From Umezawaea sp049997955 (lineage in GTDB: Bacteria > Actinomycetota > Actinomycetes > Mycobacteriales > Pseudonocardiaceae): a DNA stretch of 64,000 nt. This document shows, in pieces, positions 42,671-50,826 of the stretch; within the stretch, counting starts at the first letter, position 1; every line of letters starts with the position of its first letter. The notes below the pieces were generated by a model. That model had not been told where the DNA came from. It saw only the letters and a program-made list of their open reading frames with translations, and made no database searches. The position numbers and the translations under genes were made by a program. The stretch covers positions 62,001-126,000 of the forward strand of contig JAEBDY010000001.1 of NCBI GenBank assembly GCA_049997955.1, written 5' to 3'.

Positions 42671-43495
42671 TCAGCCCAGCGCCACGCGCACGAGCTGTTC
42701 GGCGTTGCCGTTGAACAGGTTCTGGTCGCCGGGGAAGAAGCCCGCCGCGTCCCACTGCCAGATGGTGTGGAAGTCCCAGCCGACCGGCAGCGCGCCCAGC
42801 ACCTCGGCGTAGTGCGCGACCCACAGCGGGTTCGTCCGGCCGAAGTGGACGCTGCCGCCGACGCACCTGTTCCACCAGTTCGTCGACGTGTAGATCGTCG
42901 GGTACCGCTGGGTGCGGGCGAGCACCCGGTTGCTGAAGTCCAGCACCCACCGGGTCATCGCGGCCTGGTCGAGGCCGTAGCAGGTGTCGCCGTACGGGTT
43001 GTACTCCATGTCCATCGCGCCCGGCAGCGTCTTGCCGTCCGCGGACCAGCCTCCGCCGTTGTCGACGAAGAAGTCGGCCTGCTCGGTCCCGCCGGAGCGG
43101 TCCGGCAGCGCGAAGTGGTACGCGCCGCGGACCATCCCGACGTGGTACGAGCCGTTGTACTGCTGGGCGAACTTCGGGTTCTTGTACCCGGTGCCCTCGG
43201 TCGCCTTGACGTAGGCGAACCGGGCGCCGTCGGCCCAGGCCCTGTGCCAGTCGACGTCACCCTGGTGGCTGCTCACGTCCATGCCCGGCACCTCGCTGAA
43301 CTGCGGCAGCGCGCGCGAGGTCCGCGCGTTCCCCTCGTGCTTGGCGATCTGCGAGCCCGCGAAGTGCTCGGCGGACCCCTCGGGCAGCGGTGCCGCGGTC
43401 GTGCTCGACACGGGCGCGGTGACGAGCGCGCTCGCCACGACCGCGACCGCGCCGAGCCGGGTGGTCCAGGTGCGGAATCCGGATCGGTCGACCAC
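42671..43495 (-). CDS. Secreted GH25 lysozyme (N,O-diacetylmuramidase type)
   Basis: A 274-residue cell-wall hydrolase with a Sec signal peptide (cleavage near TTAA, residue 35). Catalytic positions are intact: PGMDVSSHQGDVDW (D73) and GAMDMEYNPYG (D162, E164). WVLDFSNRV, YTSTNWWNRC and TIWQWDAAGFF complete the family. It cleaves peptidoglycan between MurNAc and GlcNAc, probably after secretion. GTG start. Its degenerate paralogue is immediately downstream. Confidence 0.92.
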   Translation of the reverse strand: MVDRSGFRTWTTRLGAVAVVASALVTAPVSSTTAAPLPEGSAEHFAGSQIAKHEGNARTSRALPQFSEVPGMDVSSHQGDVDWHRAWADGARFAYVKATEGTGYKNPKFAQQYNGSYHVGMVRGAYHFALPDRSGGTEQADFFVDNGGGWSADGKTLPGAMDMEYNPYGDTCYGLDQAAMTRWVLDFSNRVLARTQRYPTIYTSTNWWNRCVGGSVHFGRTNPLWVAHYAEVLGALPVGWDFHTIWQWDAAGFFPGDQNLFNGNAEQLVRVALG

Positions 43496-43621
43496 AGGAC
43501 ACCACCATTCGGTCGAAGATCATGGGCTGTACGGCCTAGATCTTGCGTCCGAATCCGGCAAACCGCACCTGGTGATCACCCGACTGGCCCAGTCGAAGGG
43601 CACGTTCGGGGAAACCTCCGC

Positions 43622-44476
43622 CTAGTCCAGGCGTGCGAGCTCGTCGGCGGTCAACTCAACGTGGGTGGCCTCGGCCGAGTTGCGGATGCTCTCGGGTCGC
43701 GACGCGCCGGGGATGGGGATGACGACCGGCGCCTTCGCGAGCATCCAGGCGAGGCACACCTGCTGCGGGCTCGCGCCGTGCGCCTCCGCGACCTCGGCGA
43801 ACGCCGTGTTGAGGGCGCCCAGTTCGCCCGCCTTGCTGATGCCGCCCAGCGGGCTCCACGGCAGGAACGCGATGCCCAGTTCGGCGCACAGCTCCAGTTC
43901 GGGTTCACTCGACCGGAACGACGGGGAGAACTGGTTCTGCACCGAGACCAGCCTGCCGCCGAGGATCTCGTTCGCCTGCCTGATCTCGTCCGGGTTGAAG
44001 TTCGAGATGCCCGCCTGCTTGATCTTGCCCGCGTCCAGCAGCTCGACCAGCGTGCCGAACGAGTCGGCCAGCGGGACGGTCGGGTCCGGCCGGTGGAACT
44101 GGTACAGGTCGATGGCCTCGACGCCGAGCCGCTTGAGCGACGCGTCGCACGCCGACCGCAGGTACTCGGGGCTGCCGTTCAGGCCCCAGCCGCCGCCGGA
44201 GACCCTGGTGTGACCGCCCTTCGTGGCCACGAGCACGCCGTCGGCGTCCGAGCCGAGCCCGCGCAGGGCTTCGGCGATCAGCTCCTCGTTGTGGCCGAAG
44301 TCGGTGTCGTCGAACGAGTAGGCGTCGGCGGTGTCGATCAGCGTCACGCCCGCCTCGACCGCGGCGCGGACCGTGGCCAGCGCTCGTTCGCGGTCCGGGC
44401 GGCCCTCGATCGACAGCGGCATGCCGCCGAGTCCGATCGAGCTGACCTCGACATCGCCGATCCGGCGGGTGCGCAT
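43622..44476 (-). CDS. Aldo/keto reductase
   Basis: A 284-residue NADPH-dependent (beta/alpha)8 oxidoreductase. The catalytic tetrad can be placed: D and Y in LIDTADAYSFDD, K in VATKGG, and H in LYQFHRPDP. QAGISNFNPDEI and VIPIPGASRPESIRNSAEA bind the cofactor. The substrate is unknown. A LysR-type regulator is encoded divergently with a 102-base gap that carries a dyad, so the reductase is its likely target. Confidence 0.9.
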   Translation of the reverse strand: MRTRRIGDVEVSSIGLGGMPLSIEGRPDRERALATVRAAVEAGVTLIDTADAYSFDDTDFGHNEELIAEALRGLGSDADGVLVATKGGHTRVSGGGWGLNGSPEYLRSACDASLKRLGVEAIDLYQFHRPDPTVPLADSFGTLVELLDAGKIKQAGISNFNPDEIRQANEILGGRLVSVQNQFSPSFRSSEPELELCAELGIAFLPWSPLGGISKAGELGALNTAFAEVAEAHGASPQQVCLAWMLAKAPVVIPIPGASRPESIRNSAEATHVELTADELARLD

Positions 44477-44525
44477 CAGGTGTACCTCCTGGAAGTGGGT
44501 GACCCAAGTCTGCGCCGGGAAGTAT

Positions 44526-44550
44526 TAAGCTGTCCAACAGAACAGGCTTA
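44526..44550. promoter_or_regulatory. Dyad in the AKR-LysR divergent promoter
   Basis: TAAGCTGT (44526-44533) and ACAGGCTTA (44542-44550) form an inverted repeat with one extra base, in the expected place for a LysR-type binding site. Confidence 0.5.
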
Positions 44551-44578
44551 TGGCATTCAGCAGTTTGGGTGATTAGTC

Positions 44579-45460
44579 TTGGAGCTTCGCCAACTGGAGT
44601 ACTTCGTCGCGGTAGCCGAGGAGTGCCACTTCACCAGGGCGGCCAAACGCGTCCGCGTCGCCCAATCGGGTCTGTCCGCCTCCATCCGGTCGCTGGAGAC
44701 CGAGCTGGGCGCGCCCCTCTTCGTCCGCAGCACCCGGCAGGTCGAGCTGACGGAGGCGGGCCGGGCGCTGCTGGTCGAGGCCCGCCGCGCGCTCGGCTCG
44801 GTCGACGCCGCGCGCACCGCCGTCGCCGCCGTGCAGGGCCTGCTGCGCGGCACGCTGTCCGTCGGCAGCCTCCAGTGCCTGCACGTCGTCCACCTGCCCG
44901 CCGTGCTGGCGGCGTTCCACGCCTCGCACCCCGGCGTGGAGATCCGGCTGCGGCAGGGCGGCACCGCGGACCTCGTGGACGAGGTTCGGGCCGGGCGGAT
45001 CGACGTGGCGTTCGTGACGCGCTCGCCGGACAAGGACGTGCGGATGTCCACTCTGGCCTGTGAACCGCTGGTGCTGGCGTGCGCGCCGGATCACCCGATG
45101 GCGCACCGCACCTCGGTCGAACTCGGGGAGCTGGCGGGACAGTCCTTCGTGGACTTCAACGCCGGGTGGGGCACGCGGGACGTCGTCGACCGCACGCTCG
45201 CCGCGGCCGGGGTGGACCGGCGGGTCGGCGTGGAGGTCAACGACGTCCACTCACTGCTGGACTTCGTCGGCTTCGGCCTCGGCGTCGCGCTGGTGCCGCA
45301 GTCGTTCTCGCTCAAGACGGACCTGGTCCGGTTCGTCGGCCTGGATAGCGCGCCGGTCGCGGAGACCGTGGTCGTCACCGGCGCCGCGGTCAGCGCCGCC
45401 GCTCGCGCCCTGCTCGACCTGGTACGCCCCGGCCAGCCGCCAGCCCTCCCGCACGGGTGA
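44579..45460 (+). CDS. LysR-family transcriptional regulator
   Basis: A 293-residue LTTR with N-terminal winged helix (MELRQLEYFVAVAEECHFTRAAKRVRVAQSGLSASIRSLE) and a C-terminal periplasmic-binding-like effector domain. The start is a rare TTG at 44579, which gives exactly the usual MELRQLEYF opening. It is divergent from the aldo/keto reductase gene. Its last 210 bases are overlapped by a convergent frame on the other strand. Confidence 0.9.
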   Translation: MELRQLEYFVAVAEECHFTRAAKRVRVAQSGLSASIRSLETELGAPLFVRSTRQVELTEAGRALLVEARRALGSVDAARTAVAAVQGLLRGTLSVGSLQCLHVVHLPAVLAAFHASHPGVEIRLRQGGTADLVDEVRAGRIDVAFVTRSPDKDVRMSTLACEPLVLACAPDHPMAHRTSVELGELAGQSFVDFNAGWGTRDVVDRTLAAAGVDRRVGVEVNDVHSLLDFVGFGLGVALVPQSFSLKTDLVRFVGLDSAPVAETVVVTGAAVSAAARALLDLVRPGQPPALPHG

Positions 45461-46339
45461 CCGCATACCCGTGCCGGGCTGCACGGTGAGCACTCCCTTG
45501 AGGTGCGCGGGCGCGGGGGTGTCGAGGTCCAGGAACGTGCCGACGGTCGAGCGGGTGAGGTCCACCTCGGCGGCGAACGTGGTGTCCTGGAAGGAGATCC
45601 CGCCCGCGAAGTCGGCGTCGGCGGCGAACACCCTGCCGTGGAACACGGCCCCGGAGAGCAGCGTCGGCTTGCTCGTCACCAGTTGGCCCAGCTGCGTGAT
45701 GCCGTAGAAGTCGGTCCGCCGCGCGGTGATCCGCCCGACCCGCCTGCCGGACAGCCGCAGGTACTCGACGCTCGCCCCGGTCAGGTCCAGGTGGTAAGCC
45801 TTCGGATCCTCGTCGTCGCCGAACGGCAGCAGGTCGGTGATCAGCCGCTGGGCCGTCCGCCGCACCTCGCGCTCCCGGTCGGCCTCGGCCAGCTCGGGAT
45901 CCCTGGGCGTCCGGTCCGGGTCGTCCGACCGCTCGGTGAAGCTCGGGTGGCGGAACGGCCTCCGCAGGTACGCGCACAGCACGTCCAGCACGGTCTGCTT
46001 GTACCGCGGCGTCGACTCCGTCAGCCTGGCCAGCGCGTGCATCGCGCCCACGCGCACCTGGTCGGCCTCGTTGCCGAGCAACTCCACCGACCGCGCGAAC
46101 CGCTCGTCGGCGACCTTGTCGCTCTCCAGCTCGTGCCGCGCCTCCTCGGTGCGGCGCCTGCGGTCGTTGAGCCACAACGCGTACAGCGCCACGACCGCGC
46201 CGCCCGCCAGCCCCCCGGTCTTGACCGCCTCTGCCTTGGACAGCTTCGGCTCCACCAGCAGCAGCACCACGACCGTCGCGACCGTCACGGCGATCGCCCC
46301 CAGCACGCTGGCCAGCAGCATCCCCCGACCGTGCGTCAT
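45251..46339 (-). CDS. Membrane-anchored pentapeptide-like protein, copy B
   Basis: A 362-residue protein with two N-terminal membrane helices (residues 7-27 and 40-55), a charged linker LNDRRRRTEEA, a helical repeat segment FARSVELLGNEADQVRVGAMHALARL that resembles a HEAT/armadillo hairpin, and a C-terminal half with alternating hydrophobic positions like pentapeptide-repeat coils (ADFAGGISFQDTTFAAEVDL). The last 65 or so residues, antisense to the LysR gene, look non-natural. Its ATG overlaps the stop of paralogue A by 4 bases. Function unknown. Confidence 0.6.
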   Translation of the reverse strand: MTHGRGMLLASVLGAIAVTVATVVVLLLVEPKLSKAEAVKTGGLAGGAVVALYALWLNDRRRRTEEARHELESDKVADERFARSVELLGNEADQVRVGAMHALARLTESTPRYKQTVLDVLCAYLRRPFRHPSFTERSDDPDRTPRDPELAEADREREVRRTAQRLITDLLPFGDDEDPKAYHLDLTGASVEYLRLSGRRVGRITARRTDFYGITQLGQLVTSKPTLLSGAVFHGRVFAADADFAGGISFQDTTFAAEVDLTRSTVGTFLDLDTPAPAHLKGVLTVQPGTGMRSPVREGWRLAGAYQVEQGASGGADRGAGDDHGLRDRRAIQADEPDQVRLERERLRHQRDAEAEADEVQQ

Positions 46340-47328
46340 CGGGCCTCCTCCAGTTCGACGACGCCCCAAGCATCGGGGAGGTCGTTCGACCGGTCGCGGT
46401 GGACCAGCAGCCCGTCGATGGCGGGCTCGGAGAGGATCACGGCGCCCTCGAACGAGACTCCACCGCGGTACGTGCCGTTGGCGAACTTCACGGCGCCCCG
46501 GAACTGCGTGGACCGGAAGTCCGCGAAGCCGAGGGACGTGAAGCCGCTGAACCAGGCCTTCGCCTCGAACACCGCGTGGTGGCCGTGGAGCCTGCCGTTG
46601 TTCTTGGCGTCGGTGAAGAACGCGTCGCCGTGGAACCTCGTGTGGTGGAACGAGTTCGACTTGTGGAACTGCGCCGCCCGCGCGGTGAAGAGGCCCACCT
46701 GCCTGCCGGAGATGTCGAAGTACTCCAGGTAGGCGTTCGTCAGGTTCAGGTCGTAGTGCGGGACGTCCACCTGGTCGACCCGCGGCAGCAGGTCGGCGAT
46801 CAGCCGCTGGGCGGTCAGCCGCACCTCCAGTTCGTGACGGCCGATCTCCTCCTCGAACGGCCGCCGCAGGTACGAGCACAGGATGTCCAGCACGGTCTGG
46901 GTGTACCCGTCGCGGGACTTCGCGAGGCCCGCCAACGCGTGCAGCGCGCCGACCCGCACCTGGTCGGTCTCGTGGCCGAGCAGTTCCACGGCGCGGGCGA
47001 AGCGCTCGTCGGCCACCCGCGACCGGTCGTGGTCGGCGCGGTCCTTCTCGATCTCCTGCCGCGCCTCCTCGGTCCGCCGCCGCCGGTCGTTGAGCCACAG
47101 CGCGTACAGCGCGACCACCGACCCGCCCGCGAGGCCGCCGGTCTTGATCGCCTCGTTCTTGGCCACACCGCTGTCGATGACGAACAGCCAGCCGCCGACC
47201 AGCAGGAACGCGCCCATCGCGCCGACGATCGTCGGGGCCAGCATGTTCCGCGAACCACGCAGTCTGACCAGCGTCAACACCAGAGCGGCGGCGACCACGA
47301 CCGCGCCCGCGATCCAGAGGTACTTCAC
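46336..47328 (-). CDS. Membrane-anchored pentapeptide-like protein, copy A
   Basis: A 330-residue paralogue of the downstream gene with the same plan: two membrane helices, then KTGGLAGGSVVALYALWLNDRRRRTEEA almost identical to copy B (given here split: KTGGLAGG, VVALYALWLND, RRRRTEEA), the FARAVELLGHETDQVRVGALHAL repeat and a pentapeptide-like C-terminus (LGFADFRSTQFRGAVKFANG). The frame is open to an ATG at 47421, but codon quality improves only from the GTG at 47328. No enzyme motif is seen. The pair may form a membrane complex with a beta-helical surface. Confidence 0.6.
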   Translation of the reverse strand: MKYLWIAGAVVVAAALVLTLVRLRGSRNMLAPTIVGAMGAFLLVGGWLFVIDSGVAKNEAIKTGGLAGGSVVALYALWLNDRRRRTEEARQEIEKDRADHDRSRVADERFARAVELLGHETDQVRVGALHALAGLAKSRDGYTQTVLDILCSYLRRPFEEEIGRHELEVRLTAQRLIADLLPRVDQVDVPHYDLNLTNAYLEYFDISGRQVGLFTARAAQFHKSNSFHHTRFHGDAFFTDAKNNGRLHGHHAVFEAKAWFSGFTSLGFADFRSTQFRGAVKFANGTYRGGVSFEGAVILSEPAIDGLLVHRDRSNDLPDAWGVVELEEAR

Positions 47329-47456
47329 AAGAACGGCATTCTGCTGGGTGGGCGGTGCCGTTGTCCCCCGAACCCGGAACCGTTCGTTCGTGCGGTGCGC
47401 CAACTCACGGCGGTGGACCATGATGGAGGCGTCGCGGGTGGGACGAGGGGGAGCGC

Positions 47457-47750
47457 GTGGTGGATCGGCCGCAGTGGGTGTCGAGCGACATCGACCCGGA
47501 ACGGCCCAGCGTGGCGCGCATCCACGACTACTGGCTCGGGGACGCGCACAACTTCACGGCGGACCGGGCCGTGGCCAACCGCCTGATGAACCACCGCAAC
47601 CAGGCCGAACTCACCTCGCTGGTCCAGGACCTGCGGATCCTGGACCCCGGAGTGGTCCGAATGCCGTACTGGCACCCCGAGGCTTCCGGCGACGTCGGGG
47701 AGGCCGCGGCGCGCTTCCCCGGCTACGCCGCGCTGGGACGGAGGTGGTAA
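47457..47750 (+). pseudogene. SAM-dependent methyltransferase (DUF574 type) with the core deleted
   Basis: An open frame of 97 residues. The first half has the DUF574 methyltransferase N-terminus, DIDPERPSVARIHDYWLGDAHNF and DRAVANRLM; the second half reads like its C-terminus, LRILDPGVVRMPYWHPEA and then FPGYAALGRRW. The roughly 170-residue SAM-binding core with the DIGTGLPT-type motif is missing, with the two ends joined in frame. It cannot be a methyltransferase. It may be a pseudogene or a still-expressed mini-protein; a GAGGGGGAG ribosome site remains. Confidence 0.7.
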
Positions 47751-47811
47751 TGGTCGACTCCAGTGGGCTACCGGCCGTATCCTCTGCGTTTGTGGTGGCA
47801 GGCCGACGAAC

Positions 47812-49983
47812 ATGACGGAACGGGTTGACCAGCGGGTGCCCAGCAGCCGATCGGAACTGGACCCGGCCATGGTGGCCGGGGCCGAGGCTTTCGCGCGCAC
47901 GTGGGCCACGGCGGTCATCGGCAGCAGCTACGTGCCCATGACCAGGGCCGAAGTGGCCGAGCACCTCCAGGCGCTGACCGAGGTGCTGGTCTCGGCGCTG
48001 CTCGCGAACCCGTTCAGCACGGTCCCCGGCCACGAGATCGGGGCCCGGCTCGTCGAGGCCCACTTCACCGGCACGGACACGCTCGGCCGGACCGTGCAGC
48101 TGCTCGGCGAGGACCTGCTGACCGAGCTGGGCATCGACGTGGACAGCCGGATGGCGTCCCGGCTGGCCGCCCTGCAGGGCGCGCTGGCCGCCGGGTACGC
48201 GCGTGCGCTGCGCGAGCGGACGCTGGCCGAGCAGGAGGCGATCCGCGCCGCCGTGCTCGACGCCCGCGACCAGGCGGAGACTGCGCTGCGGGCCAGCGAG
48301 GCCCGGTTCCGCGCGATGTTCACCGAGGCCGCGATCGGCATCGGCATCGCGGACATCGAGGGCCGGATCCTGGACGTCAACCAGGCGTTGCAGGACATGC
48401 TCGGGTTCACCGTCGAGGAGATGCGGCAGTACAACATCCGCGACCTCATGCACCCCGAGGACAGCGGCAACGTCTGGCGGCTCTACGACCAGCTGATCGC
48501 GGGCGACTGCGACCACTACCGCGCCGAGAAGCGGTTCCACCGCGCCGACGGCGAGCAGGTGTGGACGCACCTGACGCTGTCGCTGGTGCGCGACGACCAC
48601 GGCGAGCCGCAGTACCAGGTCGCGATGATCGAGGACGTCACCGACCGGCACCTGCTGCAGAACCGGCTGCGCTACCAGGCGCTGCACGACCCGTTGACGG
48701 GTCTGCCGAACCGAGCGCTGTTCCTGGAGCGCCTCGGCCGCGTGTTCGCCGCCGCCACCAGCGCGTCCGGCCGTCGGGCCGGGCTCTGCTACCTGGACCT
48801 GGACGGGTTCAAGGTCATCAACGACAGCCTCGGCCACGACATCGGCGACCAGCTGCTGGTCGAGGTCGGACGGCGGCTGGACCACTCGGTGTCCGGCGAC
48901 GGCAAGCTCGTCGCGCGCATGGGCGGCGACGAGTTCGTGATCCTGGTCGAGGGCTCGGACAGCACCCAGGACATCGTCAACGTCGCCGACCGCGTGCTGC
49001 ACGAGCTGGAGGCCCCGATCAAGATCGGCGGCCACGAGCTGACCGTGTCCGCGAGCATCGGCATCGTGGAACGGCCGCTCGAGGGCACGACGGCCGCCGA
49101 CCTGATGCGCGACGCGGACATCACGCTGTACTGGGCGAAGGCCGACGGCAAGTCCCGGTGGGCGCTCTACAACCCCGAGCGCAACGCCCGCGAGGTCGCC
49201 CGCTTCACCCTGTCGGCCACCATGCCCGCCGCGCTGGAGCGCGACGAGTTCTACGTCGACTACCAGCCGCTGGTGCGCCTGGCGGACAGCAGGATCATCG
49301 GCGTCGAGGCGCTGGTCCGCTGGCAGCACCCCGAGTTCGGCAGGCTCGCGCCCGACCGGTTCATCGAACTGGCGGAGGAGACCGGCCTCATCGTCCCGCT
49401 GGGTCGCTGGGTGCTGCGCAAGGCGTGCGAGGAGGGCCGCCGCTGGCTGGAGGAGTTCGGCGACGCGGCCCCGTTCGTCAGCGTGAACCTGGCCGTGCGG
49501 CAGAGCCGCGACCCGGAGCTGGTGCGCGACGTGAAGCGCATCCTCGACGAGTGCGGCCTCCCCCCGCACCACCTGCAGCTGGAGCTCACCGAGAGCGCCA
49601 TCATGGGCACCGCCGACGAGCCGCTGGAAGCCCTGCGCGCCCTGTCGGACATGGGTGTCCGCATCGCCATCGACGACTTCGGCACCGGCTACTCCAACCT
49701 CGCGTACCTCAAGCACCTGCCGGTGCACGAACTCAAGATCGCGGGGTCGTTCATGGAAGGGCTGCGCGCGGCGGACGAGGAAGACGCCGTGGACGCCCAG
49801 ATCGTGTCGACCCTCGTGCAGCTCGCCCACGCCCTGGGCCTCGGCGTGACGGCCGAAGGCGTGGAAACGCCGTCCCAGGCCAAGCGACTGCACCGAATCG
49901 GGTGCGACACCGGTCAGGGCTGGTTCTTCGCCCGACCGGGTCGCCCCGAGGACATCGACCACCTGCTGCGCGGCGGTCTTTGA
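47812..49983 (+). CDS. PAS-GGDEF-EAL protein (cyclic di-GMP turnover)
   Basis: A 723-residue signalling protein: an N-terminal helical region (1-155), a PAS domain (about 160-285, FRAMFTEAAIGIGIADIEGRI), a GGDEF domain with intact MGGDEF at 371-376, and an EAL domain with EAL at 500-502, ELTES, DDFGTGYSNL and AEGVET. Both active sites look usable, so it may make or break c-di-GMP. The layout matches streptomycete RmdA-type proteins. One variation is LKIAGSF where most have LKIDRSF. No membrane segment is seen. Confidence 0.92.
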   Translation: MTERVDQRVPSSRSELDPAMVAGAEAFARTWATAVIGSSYVPMTRAEVAEHLQALTEVLVSALLANPFSTVPGHEIGARLVEAHFTGTDTLGRTVQLLGEDLLTELGIDVDSRMASRLAALQGALAAGYARALRERTLAEQEAIRAAVLDARDQAETALRASEARFRAMFTEAAIGIGIADIEGRILDVNQALQDMLGFTVEEMRQYNIRDLMHPEDSGNVWRLYDQLIAGDCDHYRAEKRFHRADGEQVWTHLTLSLVRDDHGEPQYQVAMIEDVTDRHLLQNRLRYQALHDPLTGLPNRALFLERLGRVFAAATSASGRRAGLCYLDLDGFKVINDSLGHDIGDQLLVEVGRRLDHSVSGDGKLVARMGGDEFVILVEGSDSTQDIVNVADRVLHELEAPIKIGGHELTVSASIGIVERPLEGTTAADLMRDADITLYWAKADGKSRWALYNPERNAREVARFTLSATMPAALERDEFYVDYQPLVRLADSRIIGVEALVRWQHPEFGRLAPDRFIELAEETGLIVPLGRWVLRKACEEGRRWLEEFGDAAPFVSVNLAVRQSRDPELVRDVKRILDECGLPPHHLQLELTESAIMGTADEPLEALRALSDMGVRIAIDDFGTGYSNLAYLKHLPVHELKIAGSFMEGLRAADEEDAVDAQIVSTLVQLAHALGLGVTAEGVETPSQAKRLHRIGCDTGQGWFFARPGRPEDIDHLLRGGL

Positions 49984-49994
49984 CCAAGACCGGC

Positions 49995-50085
49995 ACACCC
50001 GCGCGCAGTCCGGGCGACCACCGGGGGCACTGGACCACCGGGGAGCACTGGCAGGTGACCAACACCCGCGCGCAGTCCGGGCGAC
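49995..50085. repeat. 24-bp direct repeat, two copies
   Basis: Identical copies at 49995-50018 and 50062-50085 (core CCGCGCGCAGTCCGGGCGAC), 67 bases apart; an ACCGGGG-CACTGG motif is also repeated between them. They are directly after the GGDEF-EAL gene. Confidence 0.75.
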
Positions 50086-50116
50086 CCACTGCGGAACCCA
50101 GGGCGAGCCACGGAAC

Positions 50117-50233
50117 GTGGCCGATTTTACTTGGGGGATTTGACCCTTAAAATTTGTCGGGCTGCGGCCTTACCACCTGCCGTTTTGGCCCGACAAAGGG
50201 TCAAATCGAGGGGTCCCGAGTCAAATCGGCCAC
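50117..50233. repeat. Long imperfect inverted repeat
   Basis: Two 46-base arms, 50117-50162 and 50188-50233, pair in two blocks: an outer block of 19 positions with 17 matching (GTGGCCGATTT-), and an inner block of 20 (GATTTGACCCTT then TGTCGGGC) interrupted by 6 extra bases AAAATT in the left arm. The loop is 25 bases. It could fold in RNA or as a cruciform. Confidence 0.75.
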
Positions 50234-50238
50234 AGCAC

Positions 50239-50398
50239 GCTGGAAGCCGAGCCGGCACCCAACACCGCTGGAAGCCGAGCCGGCACCCAACACCGCTGGA
50301 AGCCGAGCCGGCACCCAACACCGCTGGAAGCCGAGCCGGCACCCAACACCGCTGGAAGCCGAGCCGGCACCCAACACCGCTGAAAGCCGAAGCTCAGG
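50239..50398. repeat. 28-bp tandem repeat, five exact copies plus a decayed sixth
   Basis: The unit GCTGGAAGCCGAGCCGGCAC plus CCAACACC begins at 50239, 50267, 50295, 50323 and 50351, with a variant at 50379 (GCTGAAAGCCGAAGC). The copies are back to back without spacers, so this is a minisatellite and not CRISPR. It is non-coding. Confidence 0.9.
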
Positions 50399-50580
50399 GA
50401 CCCGGCAACTTCGCGAGCAGGCCGTCCAGCTGCGCGAGCTGCTCGCGGTCCAGCGGCGCGAACGACTCCGCCGCCACCCGCTTCGCGATCTCCGCTCCCG
50501 CTCGGCGCAACTCCAACCCGTGCTCGGTCGACCGGTGCCGGATCGCCCTCCCCGGCCCCGGTACCCGTTCGATCAGCCCC
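50394..50580 (-). pseudogene. MarR-family regulator, C-terminal fragment
   Basis: About 60 residues read like the end of a MarR protein: RGLIERVPGPGRAIRHR (wing), then a helical LRRAGAEIAKRVAAESFAPLDREQLAQLDGLLAKL tail (quoted here in parts: LRRAGAEIAKRVAAE and LDREQLAQLDGLLAKL). The DNA-binding helices are missing. The fragment ends where the hydrolase fragment begins. Confidence 0.6.
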
Positions 50581-50676
50581 CGGCTGCTCCCCGGCACCGG
50601 GCACGTGCCGCAGGTCGAGACCCCGGAGCAGTGGGTGGAGGCCGTGCTGGACTCCGCCGGTCAGGGCGTCCGGTAG
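50581..50676 (+). pseudogene. Alpha/beta hydrolase, C-terminal fragment
   Basis: Thirty-one residues (RLLPGTGHVPQVETPEQW and then VEAVLDSAG) match the last part of an alpha/beta hydrolase, including the catalytic histidine region GHVPQVE. The rest of the gene is absent. Together with the MarR fragment it forms a deletion scar. Confidence 0.6.
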
Positions 50677-50812
50677 TCGTCCTCCGGCGAGCGCGGACGT
50701 ACGGCCACCGCCGTCGTGTCGGGCAGGGCATCTCGCACGAGGAGGTCGGACCTGCGCCGTCGATCTTGGGTCCGGGGGGGTTCCTGCCGCGCTCGGACGT
50801 GGTCGTCCGGCT

Positions 50813-50826
50813 AGCCTCGCCACGTG
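50813..50826 (+). promoter_or_regulatory. -10 box and leaderless start of the GH15 gene
   Basis: TAGCCT (50813-50818) is followed after 5 bases by the GTG at 50824. Confidence 0.5.

Noticed and set aside
50239..50398. CRISPR array
   Set aside because: Repeats of 28 bp are back to back with no spacers and there are no cas genes.
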